Source: Bacillota bacterium
GTDB lineage: Bacteria; Bacillota; Clostridia; Peptostreptococcales; Anaerovoracaceae
NCBI GenBank assembly: GCA_017522185.1
Contig: JAFWZZ010000028.1
Span: 58,428 to 122,427, forward strand
Length of the DNA stretch: 64,000 nucleotides
Direction of reading: 5' to 3'
The stretch's first letter is position 1; each line of letters starts with the position of its first letter. Below are positions 33,409-42,291 of the stretch, piece after piece. The notes under the pieces are model-generated. The model saw nothing but the letters and a program-made list of their open reading frames with translations. It was not told the origin of the DNA and made no database searches. Position numbers and translations under genes: made by a program.

Positions 33409-34104
33409 CTATTCTTTACGTGGATCGATGGTCTTCACAGCATCAGCAAATCTGCCGTATGTGCCGCTTGCCTTTTCGATGGCTTCCATTGGATCTGTGC
33501 CGCCTTTGATGAAGTCCATCATTCTGCCCAAGTTCACGTATTTGTAGCCGATGGTGTTGTTATCTTCGTCTAAGCCGACTTCCAGGATGTAACCTTCTGC
33601 CAGTTCTAAGTATCTAGGGCCCTTATCTGCAGTGGTGTAGATGGTGCCCACCTGGCTTCTGTGTCCCTTGCCCAGGTCTTCTAAGCCTGCGCCGATAGCC
33701 AGTCCGCCTTCGGAGAACGCAGACTGGGTTCTGCCGTAAACGATCTGCAGGAACAGTTCTCTCATAGCAGTATTTATTGCGTCACAGACAAGGTCTGTAT
33801 TCAGTGCTTCTAAGATGGTCTTACCAACCAGGATTTCACCTGCCATTGCAGCGGAGTGTGTCATGCCGGAGCAGCCGATGGTTTCAACCAGGGCTTCCTG
33901 GATAATGCCTTCTTTTACGTTCAGAGTCAGCTTGCAGGCACCCTGCTGTGGTGCACACCAGCCTACACCATGTGTTAAGCCGGAAATGTCTTTGATTTCC
34001 TTCGCCTGGACCCATCTTCCTTCTTCAGGAATTGGGGCAGGTCCATGGTTTGCATTGTCTCTGTTTACGATGCACATATTCTGTACTTCAGTGGTATAAA
34101 TCAT
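33409..34104 (-). CDS. NifU-like iron-sulfur cluster assembly scaffold protein
   Basis: 231 aa. The sequence GWCAPQQGACKLTLNV, then LVETIGCSGMTHSAAMAGEILVGKTI, and a later DLVCDAI place three conserved cysteines as in the NifU/IscU N-terminal fold. The C-terminal region (about 140-231) is specific to this subgroup. A GGGAGGTC site precedes the ATG at 34104. It is 12 bp upstream of the GGGtGRT gene and certainly co-transcribed with it. Confidence 0.8.
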   Translation of the reverse strand: MIYTTEVQNMCIVNRDNANHGPAPIPEEGRWVQAKEIKDISGLTHGVGWCAPQQGACKLTLNVKEGIIQEALVETIGCSGMTHSAAMAGEILVGKTILEALNTDLVCDAINTAMRELFLQIVYGRTQSAFSEGGLAIGAGLEDLGKGHRSQVGTIYTTADKGPRYLELAEGYILEVGLDEDNNTIGYKYVNLGRMMDFIKGGTDPMEAIEKASGTYGRFADAVKTIDPRKE

Positions 34105-34140
34105 GTCTGACCTCCCTGTTTATTTTCATTCACTCTTTTC

Positions 34141-34169
34141 AGTATATCATCGCAAGTCCTAATTTTCAA
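34141..34169 (-). promoter_or_regulatory. Predicted promoter of the NifU-like/GGGtGRT operon
   Basis: Minus-strand TTGAAA (34164-34169) and TATACT (34141-34146) with a 17-bp spacer, 36 bp before the start codon. Confidence 0.55.
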
Positions 34170-34175
34170 TAGGAT

Positions 34176-35468
34176 TTACTTTCCTGTCACCTTTGCCCAG
34201 ACGATGCGGCGGTTCTCCGTCTGCTGCACCTTCGCCACGTATCCGCCGAACTCCACATCAAAGATTTCACCGTCTTCCGGGATACGTCCAATTAGACCAC
34301 AAAGATACCCGCCGAAAGTATCATAGGTATCTACGGGCAGTTCCATATGCAGGGCGTTTGCTACATCTTCCAGGTCTGCAGTTCCCTGGATGTCCCAGCT
34401 CAGTTCCCCGGTTTTCACCACATCTTCCATTTCCGGTTCTTCGTCATCCTCGCGGATGTCTCCCAGAAGTTCTTCGATCAGATCGTGCATGGTCACGATG
34501 CCGGTCATGCCGCCGTATTCATCGATTACGATGGCAATCCAGATGCCTTCCGCCTGCATTTTGCGGAACAAAACGTTTGCTTTCATGGTTTCCGGCACAT
34601 AGTACGGCTTCTCCAGGATCTGTTCCATGAGAAATTCCTTCTTCTGCAGCTTCAGCTGGAAGTAGTCCTTGGTGTCCAGGATGCCAATGATGTCATCCAC
34701 ATGCTCACCGCAGACCGGATAGAACCTGTGTCCCGTAGCAAAGATTTCCTCCTCCCAATCCTTCGGCTGATCCAGAGCAGACAGCCATTCCACGTCCAGA
34801 CGATGGGTACAGATCTGCTCTGCGTCGATGTCATCAAAAGCGAAGACGTTTTCGATGATCTCCGTCTCCTCCTGGTCAAAGACGCCCTGCTGCTTGCCGG
34901 ATACCAGCATCATGCGGATTTCCTCTTCAGAAACCACCTCATCTTCCTCATCCGGGTTGATGCGCAAAAGCTTCAGGATCCCGTTGGTAGATGCGGTCAG
35001 GATGAATACGATGGGCTTAAACACCTTTGATACGGTGTTAAGAAGTCCCGCCAGACCCAGGGCGATGGCTTCGGCCTTCTTCATGCCGATACGCTTCGGC
35101 ACCAGCTCACCGATAACCAGATTGAAATAGGCCAGAATCAACGTAATCACGATGACGGATGCGGAATGGAGTGCCGTCTCGGGAACATGGATGCCGGTTT
35201 TCAGGATGGCATTTACCAATGGCTCTGCGAAGTTGTCTGCCGCAAAAGCAGAACCCAGCAGGCCTGCCAGGGTAATGGCAACCTGAATGGTGGCAAGAAA
35301 TCTGGCCGGCTGTTCGGTAAGCGCCACCAGATATGCGGCACGCTTATCGCCGCCTTCAGCCATCCGCTTAAGCTTATTATCGTTCATGGAAATAACTGCA
35401 ATCTCCGCACTGGCGAAGATGGCGTTCAAACTAATTAATACAATCTGCAAGATGATTGCACCTGTCAT
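34176..35468 (-). CDS. Hemolysin-family CNNM/CBS-domain membrane protein
   Basis: 430 aa from the ATG at 35468, which overlaps the fur-like stop codon as ATGA. It has an N-terminal CNNM (DUF21) domain of about four helices (residues 1-180) with SLNAIFASAEIAVISMNDNKLK and PKRIGMKKAEAIA. A CBS pair follows (about 205-330, with VVIDEYGGMTGIVTMHDLIEELLGDI-like content), then a C-terminal CorC_HlyC domain (about 345-430). Members are ion transport or Mg2+/Co2+ homeostasis proteins; the hemolysin name is historical. Confidence 0.9.
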   Translation of the reverse strand: MTGAIILQIVLISLNAIFASAEIAVISMNDNKLKRMAEGGDKRAAYLVALTEQPARFLATIQVAITLAGLLGSAFAADNFAEPLVNAILKTGIHVPETALHSASVIVITLILAYFNLVIGELVPKRIGMKKAEAIALGLAGLLNTVSKVFKPIVFILTASTNGILKLLRINPDEEDEVVSEEEIRMMLVSGKQQGVFDQEETEIIENVFAFDDIDAEQICTHRLDVEWLSALDQPKDWEEEIFATGHRFYPVCGEHVDDIIGILDTKDYFQLKLQKKEFLMEQILEKPYYVPETMKANVLFRKMQAEGIWIAIVIDEYGGMTGIVTMHDLIEELLGDIREDDEEPEMEDVVKTGELSWDIQGTADLEDVANALHMELPVDTYDTFGGYLCGLIGRIPEDGEIFDVEFGGYVAKVQQTENRRIVWAKVTGK

Positions 35469-35887
35469 ATCTTTTGTTCCCCCTTTTGACATTTTTGACA
35501 TAATCCGTAGATGACGGAGTTTCTGCACTGGAGACGGAACCCGTGGTCATTTGCGATATGGCCTGCAATTTCGTCCATAAAATGGCAGTCCAGATGAATC
35601 ACGCTTCCGCAATCTACGCATTTCAGATGCAAATGAGAATCGCAGTGATGCTCCCTCTCTGTCAGCTGGTAAGTCGCCTTCTCTCCATGCTCATCGGCGT
35701 ACCTCATCACAACCCCTTCCCGTTCCAGTTTGTCCAGATACCGGTAGATGGTCGTCATGTTCACCGGACAGTCCAGGCTGCGCATGTGTGCATCGATGTC
35801 TTTGACGCTGACGGTTCGGTTCTGATTGGATTTCAAGTATTCCATCATCTTTGTTCTGTTGTTGGTCTTGTATGTTTGCTGTTTCAT
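35465..35887 (-). CDS. Fur family metal-responsive regulator
   Basis: 140 aa. A winged helix (MTTIYRYLDKLEREGVVMRY, about residues 40-60) is followed by the Fur metal-site sequence EREHHCDSHLHLKCVDCGSVIHLDCHF and a second CxxC near the end (CQKCQ). The two CxxC pairs form the structural zinc site. It sits between a putative metal exporter and a CNNM protein, so a metal-homeostasis regulator (Fur, Zur or Mur type) is likely; which metal cannot be decided. Confidence 0.9.
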   Translation of the reverse strand: MKQQTYKTNNRTKMMEYLKSNQNRTVSVKDIDAHMRSLDCPVNMTTIYRYLDKLEREGVVMRYADEHGEKATYQLTEREHHCDSHLHLKCVDCGSVIHLDCHFMDEIAGHIANDHGFRLQCRNSVIYGLCQKCQKGEQKI

Positions 35888-35898
35888 TGCCGGCCTCC

Positions 35899-36774
35899 TT
35901 AGAATGTAATCCCCAGGAATTCAATCAGGCAGCCCCAGGCGATGCCGGAGCCCAGCAGAATCCCCGTGATCATCAGATTTTCCTTCAGATGTCTGTTCTC
36001 TTCAAAGAGAACCAGAAGTCCCATGCCTGCGCTGACCAGAAGACCGCTCATCATCGGACCTGCGCCGATGATACCGTCCAGGTATAACTGGGTGATGACC
36101 ACAGAAGATGCGCAGTTTGGAACCAGGCCCATCACAGCCGCGATGGTTTGTCCCACCACCGGCACACTAACGAATACCGCCGCCAGGGCATCTTCGCCGA
36201 TGTGGTGAATGATCAGCTCGATGGCGATGCTGATGATGAAGATAAAGAAGAATACCTTCACCGTGTGCACCAGGGCCGTCTTTGCGATGCCGGCTTTGGT
36301 CGTTGCACAACAGTCGCTTCCGCAGGTAGAACCCAGCACAAAATCCCTCGGTTTCTTCTTCCGGCGGGCATACCAGCCGAAGAAAATTTCCACCAGGAAG
36401 CCTGTGATAATAGCGATGATGACCTTGCTTGCGAGAATCTTCACGATGGTCTGCGGTGAAACCTGTTCGGAAATCATGATCGGCAGCATCTCATCGGAAG
36501 TGGACATATATACCGCGATTAGTGTTCCCATGGTCACAACGCGTCCTACATAGAAATAGGAGGCCGCGGCAGAGAAACCGCACTGGGGAATAATGCCCAG
36601 CAAACTGCCCCAGATTGGACCGGAGGCACCGGTTTTCTGTATGATATTTTTTGCATGATCTCCGGTCGTATGCTCCAGGATACCCATCACCAGATAGGTG
36701 ATGAACAGCAGCGGCAGCAGAGACCAGTTATGATGCAGAATGTGTTCTGTTAAATGTATGATTTCGTGTAACAT
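35899..36774 (-). CDS. Putative 10-TM metal exporter (ArsP_2 / putative manganese transporter family)
   Basis: 291 aa, starting with a histidine-rich helix (MLHEIIHLTEHILHHN). It has about ten hydrophobic segments and the paired motif IPQCGFSAAASYFYVGR and VPNCASSVVITQLY, typical of the putative heavy-metal exporter family. A cysteine-containing loop (GSDCCATTK) may bind metal. It starts the small operon exporter-fur-CNNM. The family is annotated for arsenic, manganese or other metals without firm biochemistry. Confidence 0.78.
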   Translation of the reverse strand: MLHEIIHLTEHILHHNWSLLPLLFITYLVMGILEHTTGDHAKNIIQKTGASGPIWGSLLGIIPQCGFSAAASYFYVGRVVTMGTLIAVYMSTSDEMLPIMISEQVSPQTIVKILASKVIIAIITGFLVEIFFGWYARRKKKPRDFVLGSTCGSDCCATTKAGIAKTALVHTVKVFFFIFIISIAIELIIHHIGEDALAAVFVSVPVVGQTIAAVMGLVPNCASSVVITQLYLDGIIGAGPMMSGLLVSAGMGLLVLFEENRHLKENLMITGILLGSGIAWGCLIEFLGITF

Positions 36775-36826
36775 TCGTACTCCTGACTTTTATCTTTTGC
36801 ATTCAGATTAACGTTCAAAACTCAAA

Positions 36827-36864
36827 AAACGCAAACCGTTCTAATTTGCAAACGATTTGCGTTT
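36827..36864 (-). terminator. Terminator-like long palindrome after coaBC, with nested operator-like repeat
   Basis: AAACGCAAACCGTT (36827-36840) pairs with AAACGATTTGCGTTT (36850-36864); on the minus strand TTTTTTGAGTTTT follows. Nested inside is GCAAA-CGA-TTTGC (36848-36860). It could end coaBC transcription and also serve as a metal-regulator site upstream of the exporter-fur operon. Confidence 0.6.
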
Positions 36865-36903
36865 TTGATTATATCATATTCACGCGCAAAGTCAAGACGA
36901 CAG

Positions 36904-38091
36904 CTATTTTGTCAGAATATAATCCACGATGGTTTTCGCTACTTCGTCTTTACCCATCAGCTCGTATTCTTTCACTTCGTCTCTGGTAATCAGGGTCACC
37001 ACGTTGGTGTCTGTACCGAATCCTGCGCCTGCCACCTTCAGGTTGTTGGCGATGATCATGTCGGCGTTCTTCTTTTCCAGCTTCTTCTTGGAGTTTTCCA
37101 GCATGTTTTCTGTTTCCATGGAGAAACCGCAGAGAATCTGGCCTTCCTTCTTGTGCTGGCCCAAATACATGAGGATATCCTGGGTACGCTTCATCGGAAT
37201 CGCCAGGTCTCCGTCCTTTTTCTTCACCTTCTCGTCAGATACCACTGCCGGTGTGTAGTCGGAAACGGCAGCGGCTTTGATGATGATGTCCTGCTCGTCG
37301 GCTCTTGCCGTTACTGCTTCGAACATATCTGCAGCAGATGCTACAGGCACTACGTCCACAAACATCGGCAGTTCCGCGGTGGTAGCCGCTTTGACGATGG
37401 TTACATCAGCACCACGGAGCATGCATTCTTTTGCCAGGGCAAAGCCCATCTTGCCGGTGGAGTGGTTTGTGATGAAACGAACAGGGTCCATAGACTCTCT
37501 GGTCGCGCCTGCCGTAATCAGGACCTTCTTGCCGGTCATGTCCTTCTCACAGGCGATTTCTTTCTCTATGTATGCGTACAGTACTTCCGGTTCAGGCATC
37601 TTGCCTGCGCCGGTGTCCCCGCATGCCAGATATCCGGATGCCGGTGCAATCACAGTCATGCCGTACTTTCTCAGGATTTCCATATTGTCCTGGGTGATTG
37701 GGTTTTCGTACATAGCAGTGTTCATGGCCGGTGCAATCAGCTTTGGACATTTTGCCGCCAGGAATGTTGTGGTCAGCATGTCGTCTGCGATGCCGTGGGC
37801 CAGCTTTGCCATCACGTTGGCAGTCGCCGGTGCCACCATAAACACGTCTGCCCGCTTTGCCAGGGACACGTGTTCCACGTTATGCTGGAAGTTTCGATCA
37901 AAGGTATCAACCAGGCATTTGTTTCCGGTCAGGGTTTCAAAGGTAATCGGTGTGATGAAATTGCACGCGTGCTCCGTCATGATGACATGGACATCTGCCC
38001 CTGCCTTCACCAGGCGGCTTGCCAGAGATGCAATCTTGTAAGCTGCGATACCGCCGCTGACACCTAACACAACTGTTTTGTTCTTTAACAT
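36904..38091 (-). CDS. coaBC: Bifunctional phosphopantothenoylcysteine decarboxylase / phosphopantothenate-cysteine ligase
   Basis: 395 aa fused Dfp protein making 4'-phosphopantetheine for coenzyme A. The N-terminal CoaC flavoprotein domain (1-185) has GVSGGIAAYK, the histidine region NVEHVSLAKRADVFMVAPATAN and the substrate-binding PAMNTAMYENP. The C-terminal CoaB domain (190-395) has VLITAGATRESMDPVRFITNHSTGKMG and the lysine region MKRTQDILMYLG. The length is normal. An AAAGGAG site precedes the ATG at 38091. Confidence 0.96.
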   Translation of the reverse strand: MLKNKTVVLGVSGGIAAYKIASLASRLVKAGADVHVIMTEHACNFITPITFETLTGNKCLVDTFDRNFQHNVEHVSLAKRADVFMVAPATANVMAKLAHGIADDMLTTTFLAAKCPKLIAPAMNTAMYENPITQDNMEILRKYGMTVIAPASGYLACGDTGAGKMPEPEVLYAYIEKEIACEKDMTGKKVLITAGATRESMDPVRFITNHSTGKMGFALAKECMLRGADVTIVKAATTAELPMFVDVVPVASAADMFEAVTARADEQDIIIKAAAVSDYTPAVVSDEKVKKKDGDLAIPMKRTQDILMYLGQHKKEGQILCGFSMETENMLENSKKKLEKKNADMIIANNLKVAGAGFGTDTNVVTLITRDEVKEYELMGKDEVAKTIVDYILTK

Positions 38092-38139
38092 GAGTCTTTC
38101 TCCTTTTTTTAATGCGACTAATACGACGTTCTATTACGA

Positions 38140-39522
38140 CTATTTCAATTGTGCAATAACCTTCTTCTTCCAGCCTCTTCTGCGATAGAAGATGGTTGTC
38201 AGAACAGAACCCAGCAACCATGCAGAAACCAGAGAGATGGCAATACATTCGAATCGGCCAAACGGCAGTTCTGCCGTTCTGGTCAGGAAAGAAATCCCGT
38301 AAGCCAACGGTACACGGAAGAGTACTGTTGTGCAAAGAGAAATCCACATCGGTGTCAGGGTATCCCCTGCACCACGCATGATACCGGACAGACACTGGGT
38401 TACCGCCATAGCAATGTAACCAATAGCCATAATTCTCATGATGTATACGCTTAATTCCACCAGTTCTGTCGTATCGGTAAAGACCATCATCAGGTATTTA
38501 CCGAAAATCAGGATGATTGCAGTGATGACAGTGGAAGTGGCAATTCCCAGCAGGGTTCCCTGTTTTGCCCCCACATCTACACGCTTCAGGTCTCCGGCGC
38601 CTACGTTCTGTCCAGAGTAGGTTGTCATGGCCATACCGAAAGTCAGATTCGGCATCATGGCAAACCCGTCGACACGCATCACGATCACGTTAGCGGCGAT
38701 GAACATCGGACCGAAGCAGTTGGTCAGAGACTGGACGATGATCATGGCAGAAGACAGAATTGCCTGGGTTGCTCCAGATGGCATACCCAGCTCTACCACA
38801 CGTTTCACATATTTCTTTTCAACCTTGAAATGACGTTTCTCCAGCACAAAGAGATGATGGAGCTTGGTCAGTTTTTTCATACAAAGTGCTGCAGAAATGC
38901 CCTGTGCAATGGCTGTGGCGATGGCAACCCCAGAAACCCCGATACGCATTACACCAACGAAGAACAGGTCTAACACGATATTGATACCTGTTGCAATAAG
39001 CAGGTAAACCAGCGCAGAGGTGGAATCACCCATCCCTCTCAGGATCCCGCTGAGGATGTTGTAGAATGCCATACCGGCGATGCCCAGCATGCTGATGATC
39101 AGATACATTCTGCAGTCGTCGATGATGTCGGCCGGCGTATTCAGCAGTTTCAGAAACGGCTGCATCAGCGGCGGTGCACACACCATGAGAAGCAGAGATA
39201 CCAGTCCCGTCATGGTGACACAGGTACCGATGGTTGCTGCCAGGGACTCTTTGTCTCTCGCCCCAAAGTACTGGGAAACCATGATGGTGGCCCCTGCCGA
39301 AATGCCGATGAAGAGCACCAGCATCAGGTTTAGCAGCGGAAGGGCGCTTCCTACTGCCGCCAGGGCGTTGTCACCCACAAAGTGTCCAACGATGATACTG
39401 TCTACCGTACTATATAGCTGCTGTGCGATATTCCCGATGAGCATCGGTATGGCAAAGAGCACCAGGCCCTTCCACGGCGTGCCCTGGGTCATATCCACAG
39501 GCTGGAATATTTTCTTGAACAT
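38140..39522 (-). CDS. MATE family efflux transporter (third in the window)
   Basis: 460 aa, twelve hydrophobic helices. MATE signatures: LFAIPMLIGNIAQQLYSTVDSIIVGHFVG in helix 1 (residues about 20-50), GISAGATIMVSQYFGARD, and in the second half NVIVMRVDGFAMMPNLTFGMAM. It is monocistronic between coaBC and sigG. Substrate not predictable. Confidence 0.93.
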   Translation of the reverse strand: MFKKIFQPVDMTQGTPWKGLVLFAIPMLIGNIAQQLYSTVDSIIVGHFVGDNALAAVGSALPLLNLMLVLFIGISAGATIMVSQYFGARDKESLAATIGTCVTMTGLVSLLLMVCAPPLMQPFLKLLNTPADIIDDCRMYLIISMLGIAGMAFYNILSGILRGMGDSTSALVYLLIATGINIVLDLFFVGVMRIGVSGVAIATAIAQGISAALCMKKLTKLHHLFVLEKRHFKVEKKYVKRVVELGMPSGATQAILSSAMIIVQSLTNCFGPMFIAANVIVMRVDGFAMMPNLTFGMAMTTYSGQNVGAGDLKRVDVGAKQGTLLGIATSTVITAIILIFGKYLMMVFTDTTELVELSVYIMRIMAIGYIAMAVTQCLSGIMRGAGDTLTPMWISLCTTVLFRVPLAYGISFLTRTAELPFGRFECIAISLVSAWLLGSVLTTIFYRRRGWKKKVIAQLK

Positions 39523-39615
39523 AATAAACCTTTCTTTTTTCTTACAGATTTACGAACCTTTCCAACTTAATAGTTTATCACAAATCCGTAAAAGAAGAAA
39601 GGGGCAAGAAGCGGA

Positions 39616-40386
39616 CTACACGTATTTTCGCATATATTTCAGGGCGTTTTTTTCCAGGCGGGAAACCTGGGCCTGACTGATGGAGATTTCGTCCGCCACC
39701 TCCATCTGGGTCTTCCCCTCGAAGAAACGCTTCTTCAGGATATACTGTTCCCGCGGTGTCAGTTTTCCCATGGCCTCCGACAGGGAGATGTTCTCGATCC
39801 ATTTTTCATCGGTGTTCTTCGTGTCCTGGACCTGATCCATGACGTAGAGGGCATCCCCATCGTCGTGAAAGACCGGCTCAAAGAGAGACACCGGATCCTG
39901 GATGGATTCCATGGCCAGGACCACGTCTTCCCGCGGCACCTCGATTTCCGCCGCAATTTCCGTGACAGAAGGTTCCCTGCAGAGCTGCACGCTCAGTGTT
40001 TCCTTCGCCTGCAGCGCCTTGTAGGCGATATCCCGAAGAGATCTGGATACGCGGATACTGTTGTTATCTCTCAGATAACGGCGGACTTCGCCGATAATCA
40101 TCGGCACAGCATAGGTAGAGAACTTGACGCCGTGCTTCAGGTCGAAGTTGTCCAGCGCCTTGATGAGCCCGATGCATCCAACCTGAAAGAGGTCATCGGG
40201 ATTCTCTCCCCGATGACCGAATCTTTGAATGACGCTGAGCACCAGACGCAGATTCCCGGTAATGAACTTGTCGCGGACTTCCATGTCCCCGGCCTTGATC
40301 TGCACCAGCATCTCCTGCATCTCATCGTCTTTATATAAAGGGAGTTTCGCGGTATTTACCCCACAGATTTCAACTTTGTTTACCAT
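39616..40386 (-). CDS. sigG: RNA polymerase sporulation sigma factor SigG
   Basis: 256 aa from ATG 40386 (MVNKVEICGVNTAKLPLYK), a start nearly identical to the B. subtilis SigG N-terminus; an upstream GTG at 40395 would add three residues. Region 2 (NLRLVLSVIQRFGHRGENPDDLFQVG), region 3 (SIRVSRSLRDIAYKALQ) and region 4 (MEVADEISISQAQVSRLEKNALKYM) are complete. SigG drives late forespore transcription. It lies downstream of spoIIGA-sigE, the classical order. Confidence 0.96.
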   Translation of the reverse strand: MVNKVEICGVNTAKLPLYKDDEMQEMLVQIKAGDMEVRDKFITGNLRLVLSVIQRFGHRGENPDDLFQVGCIGLIKALDNFDLKHGVKFSTYAVPMIIGEVRRYLRDNNSIRVSRSLRDIAYKALQAKETLSVQLCREPSVTEIAAEIEVPREDVVLAMESIQDPVSLFEPVFHDDGDALYVMDQVQDTKNTDEKWIENISLSEAMGKLTPREQYILKKRFFEGKTQMEVADEISISQAQVSRLEKNALKYMRKYV

Positions 40387-40459
40387 TCTTTTCACCAGCC
40401 CATATCAAAATTTTCGTATGTATAGGTTGTGCCGGTGAGGCAGAATTACCCGCTGTAAT

Positions 40460-41167
40460 TTATCCCAGTTTTCTCACTTCACGCTGCAGCCGCTGGATGA
40501 TTTTCTTCTCCAGCCGCGATATGTAACTTTGTGAAATGCCCATCATGTCGGCCACTTCTTTCTGTGTCATCTCGTGACCGTTGCGAAGGCCGAACCGCAT
40601 ATCCATAATCTTCTTTTCCCGCGGACTCAGTTTAGACAAAGCATGATACAGCAGTTTCCGGTTGATTTCCTCTTCCAAATGACTGCCGATGACGTCCTCT
40701 TCCGTACCCAGAATGTCGGACAGCAGCAGCTCGTTGCCGTCCCAGTCCACATTGAGTGGTTCATCAAAGGAGACCTCACTCTTCCGTTTCACATCACGTC
40801 GTAGGAACATCAGGATCTCATTCTCGATGCACCTGGATGCATAGGTCGCCAGCTTGATATTTTTGTCCAGCTTAAAGGTGTTGACGGCCTTAATCAGGCC
40901 AATGGTCCCGATGGAGATCAGGTCCTCCACATGAACCCCCGCATTCTCAAATTTTTTGGCGATGTACACCACCAGACGTAGATTTCGCTCGATCAAAAGG
41001 GCCCGCGCCTCCATATCGCCCTCTGCATAGGCTGTCAGGGCCGCCTCTTCCTCCTCTCTGGTCAGCGGTGGCGGCAAGGCATCGCTTCCACCTATGTAAA
41101 ATATGTTTTCTGCTTTTTTCCAAAAGGTTTTCAGGCACCAAAGCCTGATCCGGTTAACAATCTCCAT
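40460..41167 (-). CDS. sigE: RNA polymerase sporulation sigma factor SigE, pro-form
   Basis: 235 aa. The N-terminus (about 28 residues, hydrophobic and basic, ending near [13 protein letters not shown]) is the pro-sequence that SpoIIGA removes. Then region 2 ([26 protein letters not shown]), [13 protein letters not shown], and region 4 ([24 protein letters not shown]). SigE is the early mother-cell sigma factor. It overlaps the end of spoIIGA by 14 bp. Confidence 0.96.
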   Translation of the reverse strand: MEIVNRIRLWCLKTFWKKAENIFYIGGSDALPPPLTREEEEAALTAYAEGDMEARALLIERNLRLVVYIAKKFENAGVHVEDLISIGTIGLIKAVNTFKLDKNIKLATYASRCIENEILMFLRRDVKRKSEVSFDEPLNVDWDGNELLLSDILGTEEDVIGSHLEEEINRKLLYHALSKLSPREKKIMDMRFGLRNGHEMTQKEVADMMGISQSYISRLEKKIIQRLQREVRKLG

Positions 41168-42005
41168 ATATTCCCCTTTCTAACAGGCCGGCCGGCAGCA
41201 GGATCTGTGTTTCACCCTGCGGTCCCCGAAAATGTCCCTCTTCACAGAAGGCAATGACAGGGTTTCTCACGGTAAACCCGTCGGAAAATCGGATGGCATC
41301 CATTCGAAACCCCTGTAGAATTCCCCGCTCCACTCCCACCGACCGGTAAGGAATGACGGTATACCGGGTTTCCATAAGGTTAGATACGCTGGCTTCCTGC
41401 AGCATCTGCTCTCCCAGCTGCCGGTCCACGATGCAGACCGGCCTGCCCGTCAGCGGCTCTTTCAGGTCGTTTCCCGAATCGATGAATCCCTGCAGTTTCC
41501 AGCTGCTTCTATCTAAAATGAGTTCTGTTTCCATCACCCTCCGCGTTTCCAGGCGCTTCGCCCGGAGGATTTTCAGCAGAAACCAGAGGAACAGGGCAGC
41601 TGTAAAGGCTGCCGCCGTTACCGAAAAGTAGGTCAGTGGCGCCAGATAGACGCCGGCTGCCGCTGTCACCCCGGTCCGGCTAAAGGAGGTTAGTAATGCT
41701 ATGGCGATTCCGCCATAAAGAATCGTAATACCCAGGAAGACTGCCGCACCCTGCAGCAGTTTCTTTCTTTCCCTCTTACCAAAGGCAATCCTCACAATCA
41801 GGAGAGAAAAAGCGGTTTTGCACACCCAGGAGAACAGCCCTGCCAGCGGCAAAAAGAGGACAAATGCATAGACGCCGCAGAGACTCCCGCAAAAGAGATA
41901 CCGCAAAGGCACCGGCTCTGTACCCAGGATTTTCCCCGTAAAAAAAAGAATCATGATCCCGGTGACAAAATTCTCTAAAAACAAATATTCCCCATAGATA
42001 GCCAA
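41154..42005 (-). CDS. spoIIGA: SpoIIGA, pro-SigE processing aspartic protease
   Basis: 283 aa. Five hydrophobic helices fill residues about 5-145. The C-terminal half is a retroviral-type aspartic protease with the catalytic D176-S-G-N motif ([19 protein letters not shown]). It activates SigE in response to a forespore signal. The likely start codon is TTG at 42005, with GGGGAG seven bases upstream; there is no ATG near the family start point. It is co-transcribed with sigE. Confidence 0.92.
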   Translation of the reverse strand: MAIYGEYLFLENFVTGIMILFFTGKILGTEPVPLRYLFCGSLCGVYAFVLFLPLAGLFSWVCKTAFSLLIVRIAFGKRERKKLLQGAAVFLGITILYGGIAIALLTSFSRTGVTAAAGVYLAPLTYFSVTAAAFTAALFLWFLLKILRAKRLETRRVMETELILDRSSWKLQGFIDSGNDLKEPLTGRPVCIVDRQLGEQMLQEASVSNLMETRYTVIPYRSVGVERGILQGFRMDAIRFSDGFTVRNPVIAFCEEGHFRGPQGETQILLPAGLLERGIYGDC

Positions 42006-42034
42006 CGCTTCTCTCCCCTCTCTCGTATGGGTTT

Positions 42035-42068
42035 AGTATAGCGGAACCGGCCCGCGGATTCTGTCGAA
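42035..42068 (-). promoter_or_regulatory. spoIIGA-sigE promoter with Spo0A box and 21-bp spacer
   Basis: The -10 TATACT is the complement of 42035-42040, about 30 bp before the start codon. The 0A-box consensus TGTCGAA is at 42062-42068 on the plus strand; its minus-strand complement provides a -35-like TCGACA, 21 bp from the -10. B. subtilis spoIIG is known for such an over-long spacer and Spo0A binding over the -35. Binding here is inferred. Confidence 0.65.
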
Positions 42069-42154
42069 ACCTGCGGGCCGTGGAAGTTTTTTTGCAGGGG
42101 CGCGGAGCGCCCGGGGGGGCAGCCCGCGGCGAAGGACCGTCAGAGGCCGCGGGC
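42048..42154. repeat. GC-rich tract with three strong hairpins
   Basis: CGGCCCGC/GCGGGCCG (42048-42055 / 42073-42080), GGGCGC-GGA-GCGCCC (42098-42112) and GCCCGCGGC/GCCGCGGGC (42122-42130 / 42146-42154). Far more GC-rich than its surroundings, and no gene is convincing in it. The first hairpin overlaps the spoIIGA promoter spacer. The stretch 42006-42291 contains no other feature except the promoter and the citC-X terminator. Confidence 0.6.
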
Positions 42155-42180
42155 GCAAAAAAGAAGGAACCGGTTCCTTC
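42155..42180 (-). terminator. Terminator after the citC-citX gene
   Basis: An 18-bp perfect palindrome, GAAGGAACC then GGTTCCTTC (42163-42180), runs on the minus strand into CTTTTTT. It is 112 bp beyond the citC-citX stop. Confidence 0.6.
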
Positions 42181-42291
42181 CAGCAATATGACACCAAAAT
42201 TTTTAGTAGTCTGCATAATAATATGGTTAATGCCAATATCTTAACATAAAGATTTCGATTTGTCTATGTTTCTTATATATTTTGTACTACA

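Noticed and set aside
34152-34175. Small hairpin AAGTCCTA/TAGGATTT as a terminator
   Set aside because: Short stem with a wobble pair and no T-tract on the minus strand. It overlaps the predicted promoter of the NifU-like gene.
36865-38067. 400-codon plus-strand frame opposite coaBC
   Set aside because: Antisense shadow. It has odd composition (rich in H, C, R) and no ribosome binding site or family, whereas coaBC on the other strand is unmistakable.
41776-42216. 146-codon frame through the GC-rich block
   Set aside because: Low-complexity Arg/Pro/Gly product crossing hairpins, the spoIIGA promoter and the start of spoIIGA. No evidence of translation.
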